This document shows, piece by piece, positions 1 to 7,513 of a stretch of 17,754 bases of DNA; the stretch's first letter is position 1; every line of letters begins with the position of its first letter. Both the position numbers and the translations under genes were made by a program. Origin of the DNA: JADKCL01 sp046050405 (lineage in GTDB: Bacteria > Bacteroidota > Bacteroidia > J057 > JADKCL01). The notes beneath the pieces were generated by a model. The model was given only the letters and a program-made list of their open reading frames with translations, was not told the origin of the DNA and searched no databases. The stretch lies in NCBI GenBank assembly GCA_046050405.1, contig JBJOPY010000257.1, positions 1-17,754 on the forward strand. Reading direction: 5' to 3'.

Positions 1-3000
1 GGAGGATTTTCGCTGAGGGGGATCAAGAGGGTCGGGTCGGCCTACTTCAAGCTCGTGGACAGTCCGAAAGCCACCCCTAAGGAGGAGCCCAAAAGCCTGG
101 GAGCTGAAGAGGTGCCAGACAGCTATGAGGAGGATTTCGGCTACCAGTATGACGAGAGCGACTACCTGTCTGAGAATCCGGAGGAGATCAAGAATGGAGG
201 CGAAGGCACCCCTGAAGATCCCGTGGAGTCGGAGGATCCGACAGCAGGAGGAGTCTTTGACGACTTTGACCCGGACTTTATCGCCCAGGAGTCCAAGCTT
301 ATCAAGGCGCAGCTGACGATCTTCCGGAATGGCATCCCGGCCATGAACCTCCGCGCCAATGAATTTGTCCTCGACCTGGAGAAGCTGGTCTCGAAGCGCG
401 CCGAGGTCTCCATGTACCTGAGCAAGACGGACAGCATCACGCATCCAAGTGTGGATGTCATCTACGAGGTCGATTCCGCGACGGTGACCTTGGTCAAGGA
501 CATCAAGGACAAGCTCAGCCATCAGGCCTTCCTCAGCCCTTACCATAACTTCTTCCTCTACTTCGATGCCATCAAGTGGCGGCACAACACGGACATCATC
601 GAGTTCACCTCCCTGGTGGACAGGGAAAACCAGACCTCGGCCATCGAGTCCAAGGACTTCTTCAAGCTGCAGCGATGGAACCAATTCAAAGGTGTCCTGC
701 CCTTCAACCCCATCGGTGCGATCTACCGGTACGCCTCCACCCATGAGGGCGAGCCGATTTATCCAGAATCCATCACCACGGAGTACAAGATCGCGGATGT
801 CATCGATGCCCTGAAGCTTGCCTTGGTGGATGTGGAAGGGTCGGGATTCATCCAATACAATCGCAAAACGGGCGAAATCACACCTCTGCCCAAGCTCTAT
901 GACTGGTCCAAGGCGGCACGGGGCCGCAAGGATTATGATGCGATCCAGATCATCTCGCTGGTGAAAAACGGCAACAATGCCGACCTGAACCTCAACGACA
1001 TGAGCATCGACCTCAAGGGGGTGTCCTTCTTCTCCTTGAGCGACAGTCAGTTCGTCAGGATCCTTCCGAACCATCATCAAGTCACTGTCAAGAAGAATCG
1101 CGACCTCCAGTTCGACGGTATCGTGGCTGCGGGCAAAATGAACTTCTACGGCCGGATCACGCCGGACTCGATGAGCATGAAGAGCGTCCCCGGTAAATTC
1201 ACCTTCGATTATGATAACTACAAGGTACTGGTGGACTCCCTTGACTCGCTGAGGTTCATCCCCATCCGGAACCCTGCACCGGGGCAGGGACTTTCACCGC
1301 TGCAAAAGGCACTCAGTGCCACCACTATAGAGGGGGTGACAGGGGCGATTTACATTAATAAGCCAACAAACAAGAACGGCTTGGAGGCACATCCGGAGTA
1401 TCCTGTCTTTGACAGCTACACGAAGTCGTTCATCTATTGGTTCAAACCTGGCGTGCGGGACGGTGTCTATACGAAGGATAAACTGAACTTCAGCATAGAC
1501 CCATTCGTACTGGACTCCCTGGAGGACTTCAAGGAGACGGCGCTGAGCTTCGAGGGGGAGTTCTATTCCTCGGAGATATTCCCAAGGATTCGACAGAGGC
1601 TCGTGGTGATGGAGGACTTCACCCTGGGGATGAAGGATATCACCCCCCCCGACACAGGATATGCCGCTTACGGGAACAAGGGGCGATTCATCGGCGAGAT
1701 CCGGCTGGATGGCAGCGGACTCAGCAGCAATGGACAAATCAACTCTCTGGAGACAGTCGCCAAGTCGGATAGTTTCCAGATGTATTTTGACTCCGTAAAG
1801 GCGATCACCCATGAATTCAGTCTTCCGGGCGGGGCGAAGGAGGGTGCTTCCTTCCCGGATGTCAGGGCCAAATCCGTCAAATACAAGTGGCTCACGAAAA
1901 AAGACGAAATCGAGCTCGAGACCTTGGAAAAAGGGGAAGCCATCACGATGTTCGAGGGAGAGGGCTTCTTCCAGGGAAAGCTGCGGATCACCAAGGAGGG
2001 ACTGAAGGGTTCAGGAAAGATCAGGCTGGGCAACGTCGTGGTGGAAAGCACGGACTTTACATTCGGCGAAAAGGACTTCATCGCAAACGATGGATTGTTT
2101 ACCGTGTATGATGTGAACAAGCCCGACAAGCGACTGTTTGTGGCCAGTGAGAGCCGGGTCAGCTATGACGTGACCCGGCAACATTCCTCATTTGCGACCA
2201 CCAAGGTGGGGGTGGCCACCGTAGCTTTCCCGGACCAGAAGTATCGAAGCTCACTCAGCAAGGGGGAATACGATCGCACAACGAACGACGTCCGCCTCGA
2301 GAATCCCTCGGCCAAGCCCAGCCAGGGTTACTTTTACAGTTCCGATCCCCTGCAAGACAGCCTGACCTACCTGGCGAAGGATGCGTATTACAATTTTGAC
2401 GCCAAGCGCATCGAAATACAGGGCGTGCCCTGCATCTACGTCGCCGATGCCAAGATCACCCCTGACAGTGGCAGTGTGGTCGTGAAGACGGACGGACTCC
2501 TACAGAAGCTCAAGAACAGCGTCGTCGAAGCCAACCAAGTCACGAGATACCACCGCATGTATGAGGCAGATGTGGAGATCACCCATTCCAAGCGCTATAC
2601 TGGGAAGAGCAAGTATGATTATCCCCCCGTCATGGGCAAAGACCAGTTTATCAACATGGCTTCCATGGGCGTGCAGGGCGACTCAATGACCATCGCAACG
2701 GGTGAAATCAAGGAGGAGGAAAAGTTCTACATCACGGACAGGATATTCTTCAAGGGGACCACCCGGCTCGAAGCGAAGGACAAGTTCATGAAGTTCACCG
2801 GCAAGGTGAAGATTGACTCCGAAAACAAGTTCTTCGAAGACAAGTGGTTTGATTATGACAACACCGTGAACCCGGACTCCGTGCTCATTCCGATCCGGCA
2901 GGAACAACTCAACAAGCTGGTGGTCGGCCTGTACTACGTCAAGCGCAGCCGCACCTATTATTCAGCGTTCCTCGCAGAAAAGAAGAGCCCCGATGATGTA

Positions 3001-3999
3001 GAGGTGGCCCGTGCAGAAGGCGACCTGACCTTTGACCGGCCGAGCAATACGTTCAAGATCGGGCCTAGGGCCAAGCTGACAGGCAAGGAATACCGAGGTA
3101 CGACGAGCAGCCTGGACGACAAGAACAATATCATCACCACCGTGGGGCGGCTCAAGGTCGATCCAGCCTTCCCCAAGGCCACCATCGAGATGGGCCTCGC
3201 CGGCAAATGGCGTGAGGACCAGAATACCCGTGAGGTGACAAGCGACCTCGTCGGCAACTTCGACTTCAGCTGCATCCCGAAGGAGGCATGGGCGAAACTC
3301 GTGGCGAAGGCACAGGCTGCCACGGCGGTCAACAATACGGTGGACTGGGACAACCCAATCCTCAGGGAGGGCCTTGCCGAGTTTCTGGATCCAGATTATG
3401 GCAAGCCGGACAGGAACATGCAGGCGTTCCTCGCCCAGGTCGGGAAGGCACAGACATACGCGGAGATCAAGCCGTCCAAGATGGTTCCGCAGTCCTCCCT
3501 CCTGCTTTCCGGCATCGCCTTCAAGTTTGACCGCGACTACAAGACGATGTGGTACGCAGGCGAGGTCGGCGTGATCGGGCTGAACGGTGAGCCGGTCAAT
3601 AAGCTCACGACCTCGAACTCCAAGATAGAGTATGCCCGGGGCAAGTTCAGCCCGGCTGGGTTGCCGACAAACGATACATTGCGCATCTACCTGGAGTTTG
3701 ACGAGCTGAATTGGGTGTACTACGAGTTCTATGACGAGGTGCTCTACACCATTTCCAGCGATGTGGAAGGCTACAATGCGATCTTGAGGGCGGAGAAGGA
3801 GAAACGGAAAAAGAACGAGGGCTATCGTTTCGAGCTGAGCGACGACGCAGCGAAGGACGCCTACCTGGTCAAGTTTGTAGGCAAGTACATCTGGCGTACG
3901 GGAAAACCCGCTGGTCTCCCGGATGATGATGGTGGCGATGGCAAGAAGTCTGATGACGGCGGCAAGACTCCCGGCGATGACGACAAGGGTGCCGAATAG
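1..3999 (+). CDS. Large uncharacterised Bacteroidota envelope protein, 5' end missing
   Basis: The frame is open from base 1, where it encodes GGFSLRGIKRVGSAYFKLVD, so the GTG at 55 is internal and the true start lies outside the window. 1332 residues are visible before the TAG. An acidic, low-complexity stretch (about residues 25-90, rich in E, D, P and G) is followed by a long region of short beta-strand-like segments with the alternating charged/hydrophobic look of an extended beta fold. Landmarks are GEGFFQGKLRITKEGLKGSG (near residue 660) and RIEIQGVPCIYVADAKITPD (near 800). The C-terminus is an Asp/Gly/Lys-rich tail. No catalytic motif, transmembrane helix or T9SS signal is visible. I recall similar long proteins annotated only as hypothetical in other Bacteroidota. 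The repeated strand pattern is loosely reminiscent of OstA/LptA- or TamB-like envelope proteins, but that is a guess. An 8-C tract (1643-1650) lies in frame. Confidence 0.85.
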   Translation, partial: GGFSLRGIKRVGSAYFKLVDSPKATPKEEPKSLGAEEVPDSYEEDFGYQYDESDYLSENPEEIKNGGEGTPEDPVESEDPTAGGVFDDFDPDFIAQESKLIKAQLTIFRNGIPAMNLRANEFVLDLEKLVSKRAEVSMYLSKTDSITHPSVDVIYEVDSATVTLVKDIKDKLSHQAFLSPYHNFFLYFDAIKWRHNTDIIEFTSLVDRENQTSAIESKDFFKLQRWNQFKGVLPFNPIGAIYRYASTHEGEPIYPESITTEYKIADVIDALKLALVDVEGSGFIQYNRKTGEITPLPKLYDWSKAARGRKDYDAIQIISLVKNGNNADLNLNDMSIDLKGVSFFSLSDSQFVRILPNHHQVTVKKNRDLQFDGIVAAGKMNFYGRITPDSMSMKSVPGKFTFDYDNYKVLVDSLDSLRFIPIRNPAPGQGLSPLQKALSATTIEGVTGAIYINKPTNKNGLEAHPEYPVFDSYTKSFIYWFKPGVRDGVYTKDKLNFSIDPFVLDSLEDFKETALSFEGEFYSSEIFPRIRQRLVVMEDFTLGMKDITPPDTGYAAYGNKGRFIGEIRLDGSGLSSNGQINSLETVAKSDSFQMYFDSVKAITHEFSLPGGAKEGASFPDVRAKSVKYKWLTKKDEIELETLEKGEAITMFEGEGFFQGKLRITKEGLKGSGKIRLGNVVVESTDFTFGEKDFIANDGLFTVYDVNKPDKRLFVASESRVSYDVTRQHSSFATTKVGVATVAFPDQKYRSSLSKGEYDRTTNDVRLENPSAKPSQGYFYSSDPLQDSLTYLAKDAYYNFDAKRIEIQGVPCIYVADAKITPDSGSVVVKTDGLLQKLKNSVVEANQVTRYHRMYEADVEITHSKRYTGKSKYDYPPVMGKDQFINMASMGVQGDSMTIATGEIKEEEKFYITDRIFFKGTTRLEAKDKFMKFTGKVKIDSENKFFEDKWFDYDNTVNPDSVLIPIRQEQLNKLVVGLYYVKRSRTYYSAFLAEKKSPDDVEVARAEGDLTFDRPSNTFKIGPRAKLTGKEYRGTTSSLDDKNNIITTVGRLKVDPAFPKATIEMGLAGKWREDQNTREVTSDLVGNFDFSCIPKEAWAKLVAKAQAATAVNNTVDWDNPILREGLAEFLDPDYGKPDRNMQAFLAQVGKAQTYAEIKPSKMVPQSSLLLSGIAFKFDRDYKTMWYAGEVGVIGLNGEPVNKLTTSNSKIEYARGKFSPAGLPTNDTLRIYLEFDELNWVYYEFYDEVLYTISSDVEGYNAILRAEKEKRKKNEGYRFELSDDAAKDAYLVKFVGKYIWRTGKPAGLPDDDGGDGKKSDDGGKTPGDDDKGAE

Positions 4000-4030
4000 T
4001 AGAAAGAACAAGGTGGCAGCATCGCCGGTG

Positions 4031-4061
4031 GGATCGATGAAGGGAATTGAATCCCTGATCC
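4031..4061 (+). terminator. Possible hairpin after the large protein gene
   Basis: AGGGA (4041-4045) can pair with TCCCT (4052-4056), and GGATC (4031-4035) with GATCC (4057-4061), leaving a 5-nt bulge on the left arm. It starts 31 nt after the stop codon of the first gene. There is no T tract, so it may be a weak or factor-assisted terminator, or only a 3'-end stabiliser. Confidence 0.3.
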
Positions 4062-4170
4062 GAGCCCCGGGGCAGCGATTCCTGTCATCAAGCCGGGATC
4101 CCGCCGCTGGCATTGCCATGTGAACCCAGGCCGGGCCTCCCTGGCTGTGGATCGGGTGGCCAATCCTTAG

Positions 4171-4178
4171 TAAGTTTG
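4171..4178 (+). promoter_or_regulatory. Predicted -7 box for fumC
   Basis: TAAGTTTG matches the Bacteroidota primary-sigma -7 consensus TAnnTTTG exactly and lies 29 nt before the fumC ATG, giving a leader of roughly 25 nt. No clear -33 TTTG element is seen at the expected distance. Confidence 0.5.
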
Positions 4179-4207
4179 CCGAATCATTCACGATAATCAT
4201 TCCGCAC

Positions 4208-5602
4208 ATGGAATTCAGAATCGAAAAAGACACGATGGGAACCGTAGAGGTGCCCGCTGATCGCTATTGGGGGGCACAGACACAGCGCTCCATCCTGAAT
4301 TTTCCGATCGCCCGCGACACGAACCGCATGCCCATCGAGATCATTCGCGCATTTGCCTACCTGAAAAAGGCCGCAGCCCTGGCAAACCGTGACCTGGGCG
4401 TCTTGACCGACGATAAATGCGTGCTCATCGGCCAGGCATGTGATGAGATCCTTGCAGGCAAGCTCGATTCGGAATTTCCCCTGGTGGTTTGGCAGACCGG
4501 ATCCGGGACGCAGAGCAATATGAACCTGAATGAGGTCATCGCCTATCGCGCCCATGTGATCCGGGGCGGCTCCCTGGACGACGTGCATAAATATGTTCAC
4601 CCCAACGATGACGTGAACAAGTCGCAGTCCAGCAACGACACGTTTCCCACGGCGATGCACATCGCGGCCTACCATCTCCTGACGGAAACGACCTTGCCAG
4701 GCATTCAGGCACTGCGCGACACACTGGCCGCCAAGTCAGAGGCTTTCATGCACGTGGTCAAGATCGGCCGCACCCATTTCATGGATGCAACGCCGCTCAC
4801 GCTCGGCCAGGAGTTCAGTGGATACGTCGCCCAGCTCGACCATGGCATGCGGGCCATCCGCAACTCGCTCGCACACCTCGGCGAACTGGCACTCGGTGGC
4901 ACGGCCGTCGGCACCGGCATCAACACGCCGGAAGGTTATGCCCCCCTTGTCGCCCGGAAGATCGCCGAACTCACCGGCCTTCCATTCATCACCGCCCCCA
5001 ACAAGTTCGAGGCCCTGGCTGCGCACGATGGCATCGTGGAGGCGCATGGCGCGCTCAAAACGGTCGCCGTCAGCCTGATGAAGATCGCCAATGACATCCG
5101 CATGCTGAGTTCAGGGCCCCGGGCTGGAATCGGTGAGATCACCATCCCTGACAACGAGCCCGGCAGTTCCATCATGCCCGGAAAGGTCAATCCCACACAG
5201 TGCGAGGCCATGACCATGGTCGCTGCACAGGTGCTGGGGAACGATGTCGCCATCAACGTCGGCGGTTCCAATGGGCATTTCGAGCTCAACGTTTTCAAGC
5301 CGATGATGATTTACAACTTCCTGCACAGTGCAAGGCTGATCGGCGATGTCTGCCACAGCTTCAACGATCGGTGCGCCGCAGGCATCGCGCCGATCGAGGC
5401 CAACATCCGCAACCATGTGAACAATTCGCTGATGCTGGTCACTGCACTGAATACCAAGATCGGCTATTACAAGAGCGCCGAGATCGCCCAGAACGCCCAC
5501 AAAAAAGGCTTGACGCTGAAAGAGAGTGCGCTGGAGCTGGGCCACCTCACCTCGGAGGAGTTTGACGCATGGGTAGTCCCTGGCGATATGGTGGGAATTT
5601 GA
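4208..5602 (+). CDS. fumC: Class II fumarate hydratase (fumarase C)
   Basis: This enzyme catalyses the reversible hydration of fumarate to (S)-malate in the TCA cycle. It is a cytosolic, iron-independent homotetramer. The 464-residue length is the normal family length and the N-terminus (MEFRIEKDTMGTVEVPADRY) is the conserved one, which fixes the ATG start. Visible motifs are TGSGTQSNMNLNEV (from T97), the GRTHFMDATP segment with H190 (equivalent to the catalytic base His188 of E. coli FumC), and the superfamily signature GSSIMPGKVNP (319-329) with the active-site Ser in its mobile loop. PGKVN, rather than the PAKVN of aspartate ammonia-lyase, favours fumarase. It appears monocistronic: it has its own -7 box and converges with the glycosyltransferase gene downstream. 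Nothing is unusual. Confidence 0.97.
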   Translation: MEFRIEKDTMGTVEVPADRYWGAQTQRSILNFPIARDTNRMPIEIIRAFAYLKKAAALANRDLGVLTDDKCVLIGQACDEILAGKLDSEFPLVVWQTGSGTQSNMNLNEVIAYRAHVIRGGSLDDVHKYVHPNDDVNKSQSSNDTFPTAMHIAAYHLLTETTLPGIQALRDTLAAKSEAFMHVVKIGRTHFMDATPLTLGQEFSGYVAQLDHGMRAIRNSLAHLGELALGGTAVGTGINTPEGYAPLVARKIAELTGLPFITAPNKFEALAAHDGIVEAHGALKTVAVSLMKIANDIRMLSSGPRAGIGEITIPDNEPGSSIMPGKVNPTQCEAMTMVAAQVLGNDVAINVGGSNGHFELNVFKPMMIYNFLHSARLIGDVCHSFNDRCAAGIAPIEANIRNHVNNSLMLVTALNTKIGYYKSAEIAQNAHKKGLTLKESALELGHLTSEEFDAWVVPGDMVGI

Positions 5603-5616
5603 TGGCGGGGGACCGC

Positions 5617-5631
5617 TTCCGGTGACACCAT
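5617..5631 (+). repeat. Short direct repeat, copy 1 (left of GT2 gene)
   Basis: TTCCGGTGACACCAT matches TTCCGGTAACACCAT at 6467-6481 in 14 of 15 bases. The two copies flank the glycosyltransferase gene. The function is unknown and a chance match is possible. Confidence 0.4.
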
Positions 5632-5642
5632 ACCTCCATAGC

Positions 5643-5657
5643 CCGTCCGGAGGGCGG
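5643..5657. terminator. Small GC-rich hairpin between convergent genes
   Basis: CCGTCC (5643-5648) and GGGCGG (5652-5657) can form a 6-bp stem (one G-U pair on the plus transcript) around a 3-nt loop. It sits in the 78-nt space between the convergent stops of fumC and the glycosyltransferase, where a bidirectional terminator would be expected. There is no T tract on either side, so support is weak. Confidence 0.25.
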
Positions 5658-5680
5658 TTCGATTCCGCGGTACTTAGCGG

Positions 5681-6406
5681 CTACTTCCGGGACCAGATGT
5701 TGTACTTGAGGATGCAGTAGAGCGCCCTGAAGCCATCCCTCCAATTGATCTTCTTGCCTTCAGCGTAGGTACGTCCGTAATAGCTGATGCCCACCTCGTA
5801 AATGCGTACGCCGGGTACGCGGCTGATCTTTGCCGTCACTTCCGGCTCGAATCCGAATCTTTTCTCTTTCAGGTTCAGGCCCTGGATCATTTCCCGCTTG
5901 AACATCTTGTAGCAGGTCTCCATGTCCGTCAGGTTCAGGTTGGTGAACAGGTTGCTGAAGTTCGTGAGGTACTTGTTCCCCCGGCTATGCCAGTAGAAGA
6001 GGATGCGATGCGGCCTTCCACCGACAAAGCGGGAGCCAAACACCACGTCGGCAAAGCCATCCAGGATCGGCTTCAGGAGGATGTTCCACTCCTGCGGATC
6101 GTATTCCAAGTCGGCATCCTGGATGATCACATAGTCGCCCGTGGCCTTTGCAATGCCGGTGTGAAGTGCCGCCCCCTTCCCTTGGTTAACATCGTGGCTG
6201 TACAACTGAATGTTCCGGTCCGGGTGGCTCCGGATATAGGACTCGATGATCTCCCTGGATTTGTCCCTGGAGCAGTCATTGACACAGATCACCTCCTTGC
6301 CCATGCCGGAGATCAGGGCCACTTCGTGGATCCTGTCCAAGATATTCGTAATCGTGCGCTCCTCATTGTACACGGGGACCACGATGCTCAGCCTATGATT
6401 TCCCAT
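5681..6406 (-). CDS. Family 2 glycosyltransferase, DPM1/polyprenyl-phosphate sugar synthase-like
   Basis: This GT-A fold enzyme is expected to move a sugar from a nucleotide donor to a lipid (polyprenyl phosphate) or glycan acceptor at the cytosolic membrane face. The family is clear from the N-terminal LSIVVPVYNEE (residues 6-16), VNDCSRD (42-48), NQGKGAAL (74-81) and the metal-binding DAD with D97 and D99. GSRFVGG (124-130) and the TDMETCYKMF block (160-169), typical of DPM/DPG-synthase-like proteins, also support it. No transmembrane segment follows the catalytic domain, so at 241 residues it is the short soluble form. A TTG seven codons upstream (6427) is in frame, but it lies within the -7 box at 6425-6432, so the ATG at 6406 is preferred. 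Donor and acceptor cannot be read from the sequence, and no other glycan genes are nearby. Confidence 0.93.
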   Translation of the reverse strand: MGNHRLSIVVPVYNEERTITNILDRIHEVALISGMGKEVICVNDCSRDKSREIIESYIRSHPDRNIQLYSHDVNQGKGAALHTGIAKATGDYVIIQDADLEYDPQEWNILLKPILDGFADVVFGSRFVGGRPHRILFYWHSRGNKYLTNFSNLFTNLNLTDMETCYKMFKREMIQGLNLKEKRFGFEPEVTAKISRVPGVRIYEVGISYYGRTYAEGKKINWRDGFRALYCILKYNIWSRK

Positions 6407-6424
6407 TTTCCCCAGGATTCGGCG

Positions 6425-6432
6425 CAAAGATA
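6425..6432 (-). promoter_or_regulatory. Predicted -7 box for the glycosyltransferase gene
   Basis: Read on the minus strand this is TATCTTTG followed by CGCC, an exact TAnnTTTG match, 18 nt before the ATG at 6406. It overlaps the alternative TTG start and so argues against it. No convincing -33 element is present. Confidence 0.55.
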
Positions 6433-6466
6433 GTCATTCCGATCCATTCGTCCTTTCTGGGAGCCA

Positions 6467-6481
6467 TTCCGGTAACACCAT
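6467..6481 (+). repeat. Short direct repeat, copy 2 (right of GT2 gene)
   Basis: TTCCGGTAACACCAT is the partner of the copy at 5617-5631, with one mismatch. It lies between the start of the glycosyltransferase gene and the stop of the TIR-like gene. Confidence 0.4.
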
Positions 6482-6507
6482 GCGCTTGCAGGCCGGCCCC
6501 TGGAATC

Positions 6508-6897
6508 TCAGCGGAATTGATGGGAAACCCAGAGCTCGATCCGCTGGATCGGGTTTTCAGGCATGAACCTGCGATAGGTGATGATGTCCGGATCCCTGGA
6601 AAAGTTGCCAGGGAGGTTGATCTTGTCCTCTTTCAGGATCACGGCAGGGATGTGCTGGCTCTTGGCATACTGAAAGAGCTGGATGACCTCTTGCCAGTGG
6701 ATCTGGCTGGTGATCAGACCGACATAAATGCCTGACAATGAAACCTCATCGTACATGTGCTGCCCTTTCGGATGATCGGGATGCTTGTAATTATAGACCA
6801 CGGTATAGCCCTGGCGCTCCAGAAGTTCACCGAGTTCATAGACCATGTGTGCATCCGACTGCGGGATCGAGTATGCGATAAATGCTTGTGTTCCCAT
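6508..6897 (-). CDS. Small stand-alone TIR-like domain protein
   Basis: This is a 129-residue cytosolic protein with no signal peptide or membrane segment. Its predicted strand/helix order fits a TIR or TIR-like (flavodoxin-type) fold. Strand A is FIAYS (6-10), like the FISYS of TIR domains, and the following helix has S14 and D15. Strand B is YTVVYNY (31-37), strand C is IYVGLITS (57-64), and strand D is IPAVILKED (83-91). A helix after strand C has W68 and E70 where TIR NADases carry Trp plus a catalytic Glu, although the usual spacing is W-x-x-E and here it is W-x-E. No effector or sensor domain is attached. Alternatives are a nucleoside 2-deoxyribosyltransferase-like or DUF-type Rossmann protein. 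A near-consensus -7 box lies 4 nt before the ATG. The function is unknown; fold assignment is by eye. Confidence 0.6.
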   Translation of the reverse strand: MGTQAFIAYSIPQSDAHMVYELGELLERQGYTVVYNYKHPDHPKGQHMYDEVSLSGIYVGLITSQIHWQEVIQLFQYAKSQHIPAVILKEDKINLPGNFSRDPDIITYRRFMPENPIQRIELWVSHQFR

Positions 6898-6901
6898 TGG
6901 A

Positions 6902-6909
6902 CCAAGATA
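6902..6909 (-). promoter_or_regulatory. Near-consensus -7 box for the TIR-like gene
   Basis: On the minus strand this reads TATCTTGG, one mismatch from TAnnTTTG, and ends only 4 nt before the ATG at 6897. If used, transcription would start at or very near the start codon, giving a leaderless or almost leaderless mRNA. Confidence 0.35.
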
Positions 6910-6981
6910 GCAGTTTTTGAATGGAGAAATGTCCGCGAAGTGTTAATCGCGCAAATTGGGGGAAGGCCCGGACGTCCCTTC

Positions 6982-7042
6982 CCAGTGCATCCCCTGCAGC
7001 ACCCGGGCGCTGCACTGGCCGCCGCATGTTTCAGGGCAGTGC
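6982..7042. repeat. Nested inverted repeats in the gap between TIR-like and HMA genes
   Basis: CCAGTGCA (6982-6989) is exactly complementary to TGCACTGG (7011-7018). The core of the second arm (GCACTG, 7012-7017) can instead pair with CAGTGC at 7037-7042, so two mutually exclusive hairpins are possible. The 241-nt gap 6898-7138 otherwise contains only the -7 box next to the TIR-like gene. No T tract follows, so this is not a classical terminator of the metal operon. Confidence 0.35.
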
Positions 7043-7138
7043 GAGGCGAACGCGGCCACAGCCGGTCACGTGAACAGGGACTGGAATCGAACCTGACCTT
7101 CCCTCCTATTCAATTGGCCGCCGCCGATCGCCTCGCGC

Positions 7139-7489
7139 TCAGTCGTGTCCTCCCTTGCGGCAGCACTTCCTTAGGCTGTCATAGGCCTCCTGGTCCGCCT
7201 TTACATCGTCGGCATCGTATCCCGCCTTCGAAATGGCCTGACGGATCGCCGCAGCATCCACCTTCTTGGTGGCGAAGGTGACATCCACCTTCTTGGTATT
7301 CATGTCAAAGGCGGCCGCCTTGACGCCCCTCAGACTTTTCAAGGAACCTTCAATGCGCGCCTTGCACTCCTGGCAATTCCCGCTGGTTTGAATCGAAACC
7401 GTCGAAATCTTGGGGGTCGTCTGCGCAGCGGAACTTCCAATGCTGAGAAAGACAAAGCCCAAAAGGAGAAAGGTGGTTTTCATCATCAT
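7139..7489 (-). CDS. Periplasmic heavy-metal-associated (HMA) domain protein
   Basis: This 116-residue protein has an N-terminal signal peptide (hydrophobic core about 7-18, likely cleavage after SSAA at 22) followed by one HMA/MerP-like ferredoxin-fold domain (about 28-95). The metal-binding loop is SGNCQECKARIE, with C39 and C42 in the CxxC arrangement; the usual GMTC is replaced by SGNC. GVKAAAFDMNTKKVDVTF and the terminal AGYDAD are typical of the fold. A C-terminal extension ends CCRKGGHD (C109, C110, H115), a second possible metal site. It probably binds a soft metal such as Cu(I) in the periplasm. It is the last gene of the operon, 24 nt after the receptor gene. Three consecutive ATG codons make the start uncertain by up to two residues. 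Confidence 0.9.
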   Translation of the reverse strand: MMMKTTFLLLGFVFLSIGSSAAQTTPKISTVSIQTSGNCQECKARIEGSLKSLRGVKAAAFDMNTKKVDVTFATKKVDAAAIRQAISKAGYDADDVKADQEAYDSLRKCCRKGGHD

Positions 7490-7513
7490 CGTATTGAGAT
7501 CATTAAGATGTTG

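Noticed and set aside
2962..4233. 423-codon open frame on the minus strand opposite the first large gene
   Set aside because: It is antisense to a long, well-behaved coding frame, has no family resemblance, and runs across the first gene's stop and the fumC promoter and start. It is a composition shadow.
4208..5602. Aspartate ammonia-lyase instead of fumarase
   Set aside because: The signature loop is GSSIMPGKVNP, not the PAKVNP of aspartases, and the N-terminal block is the fumarase type.
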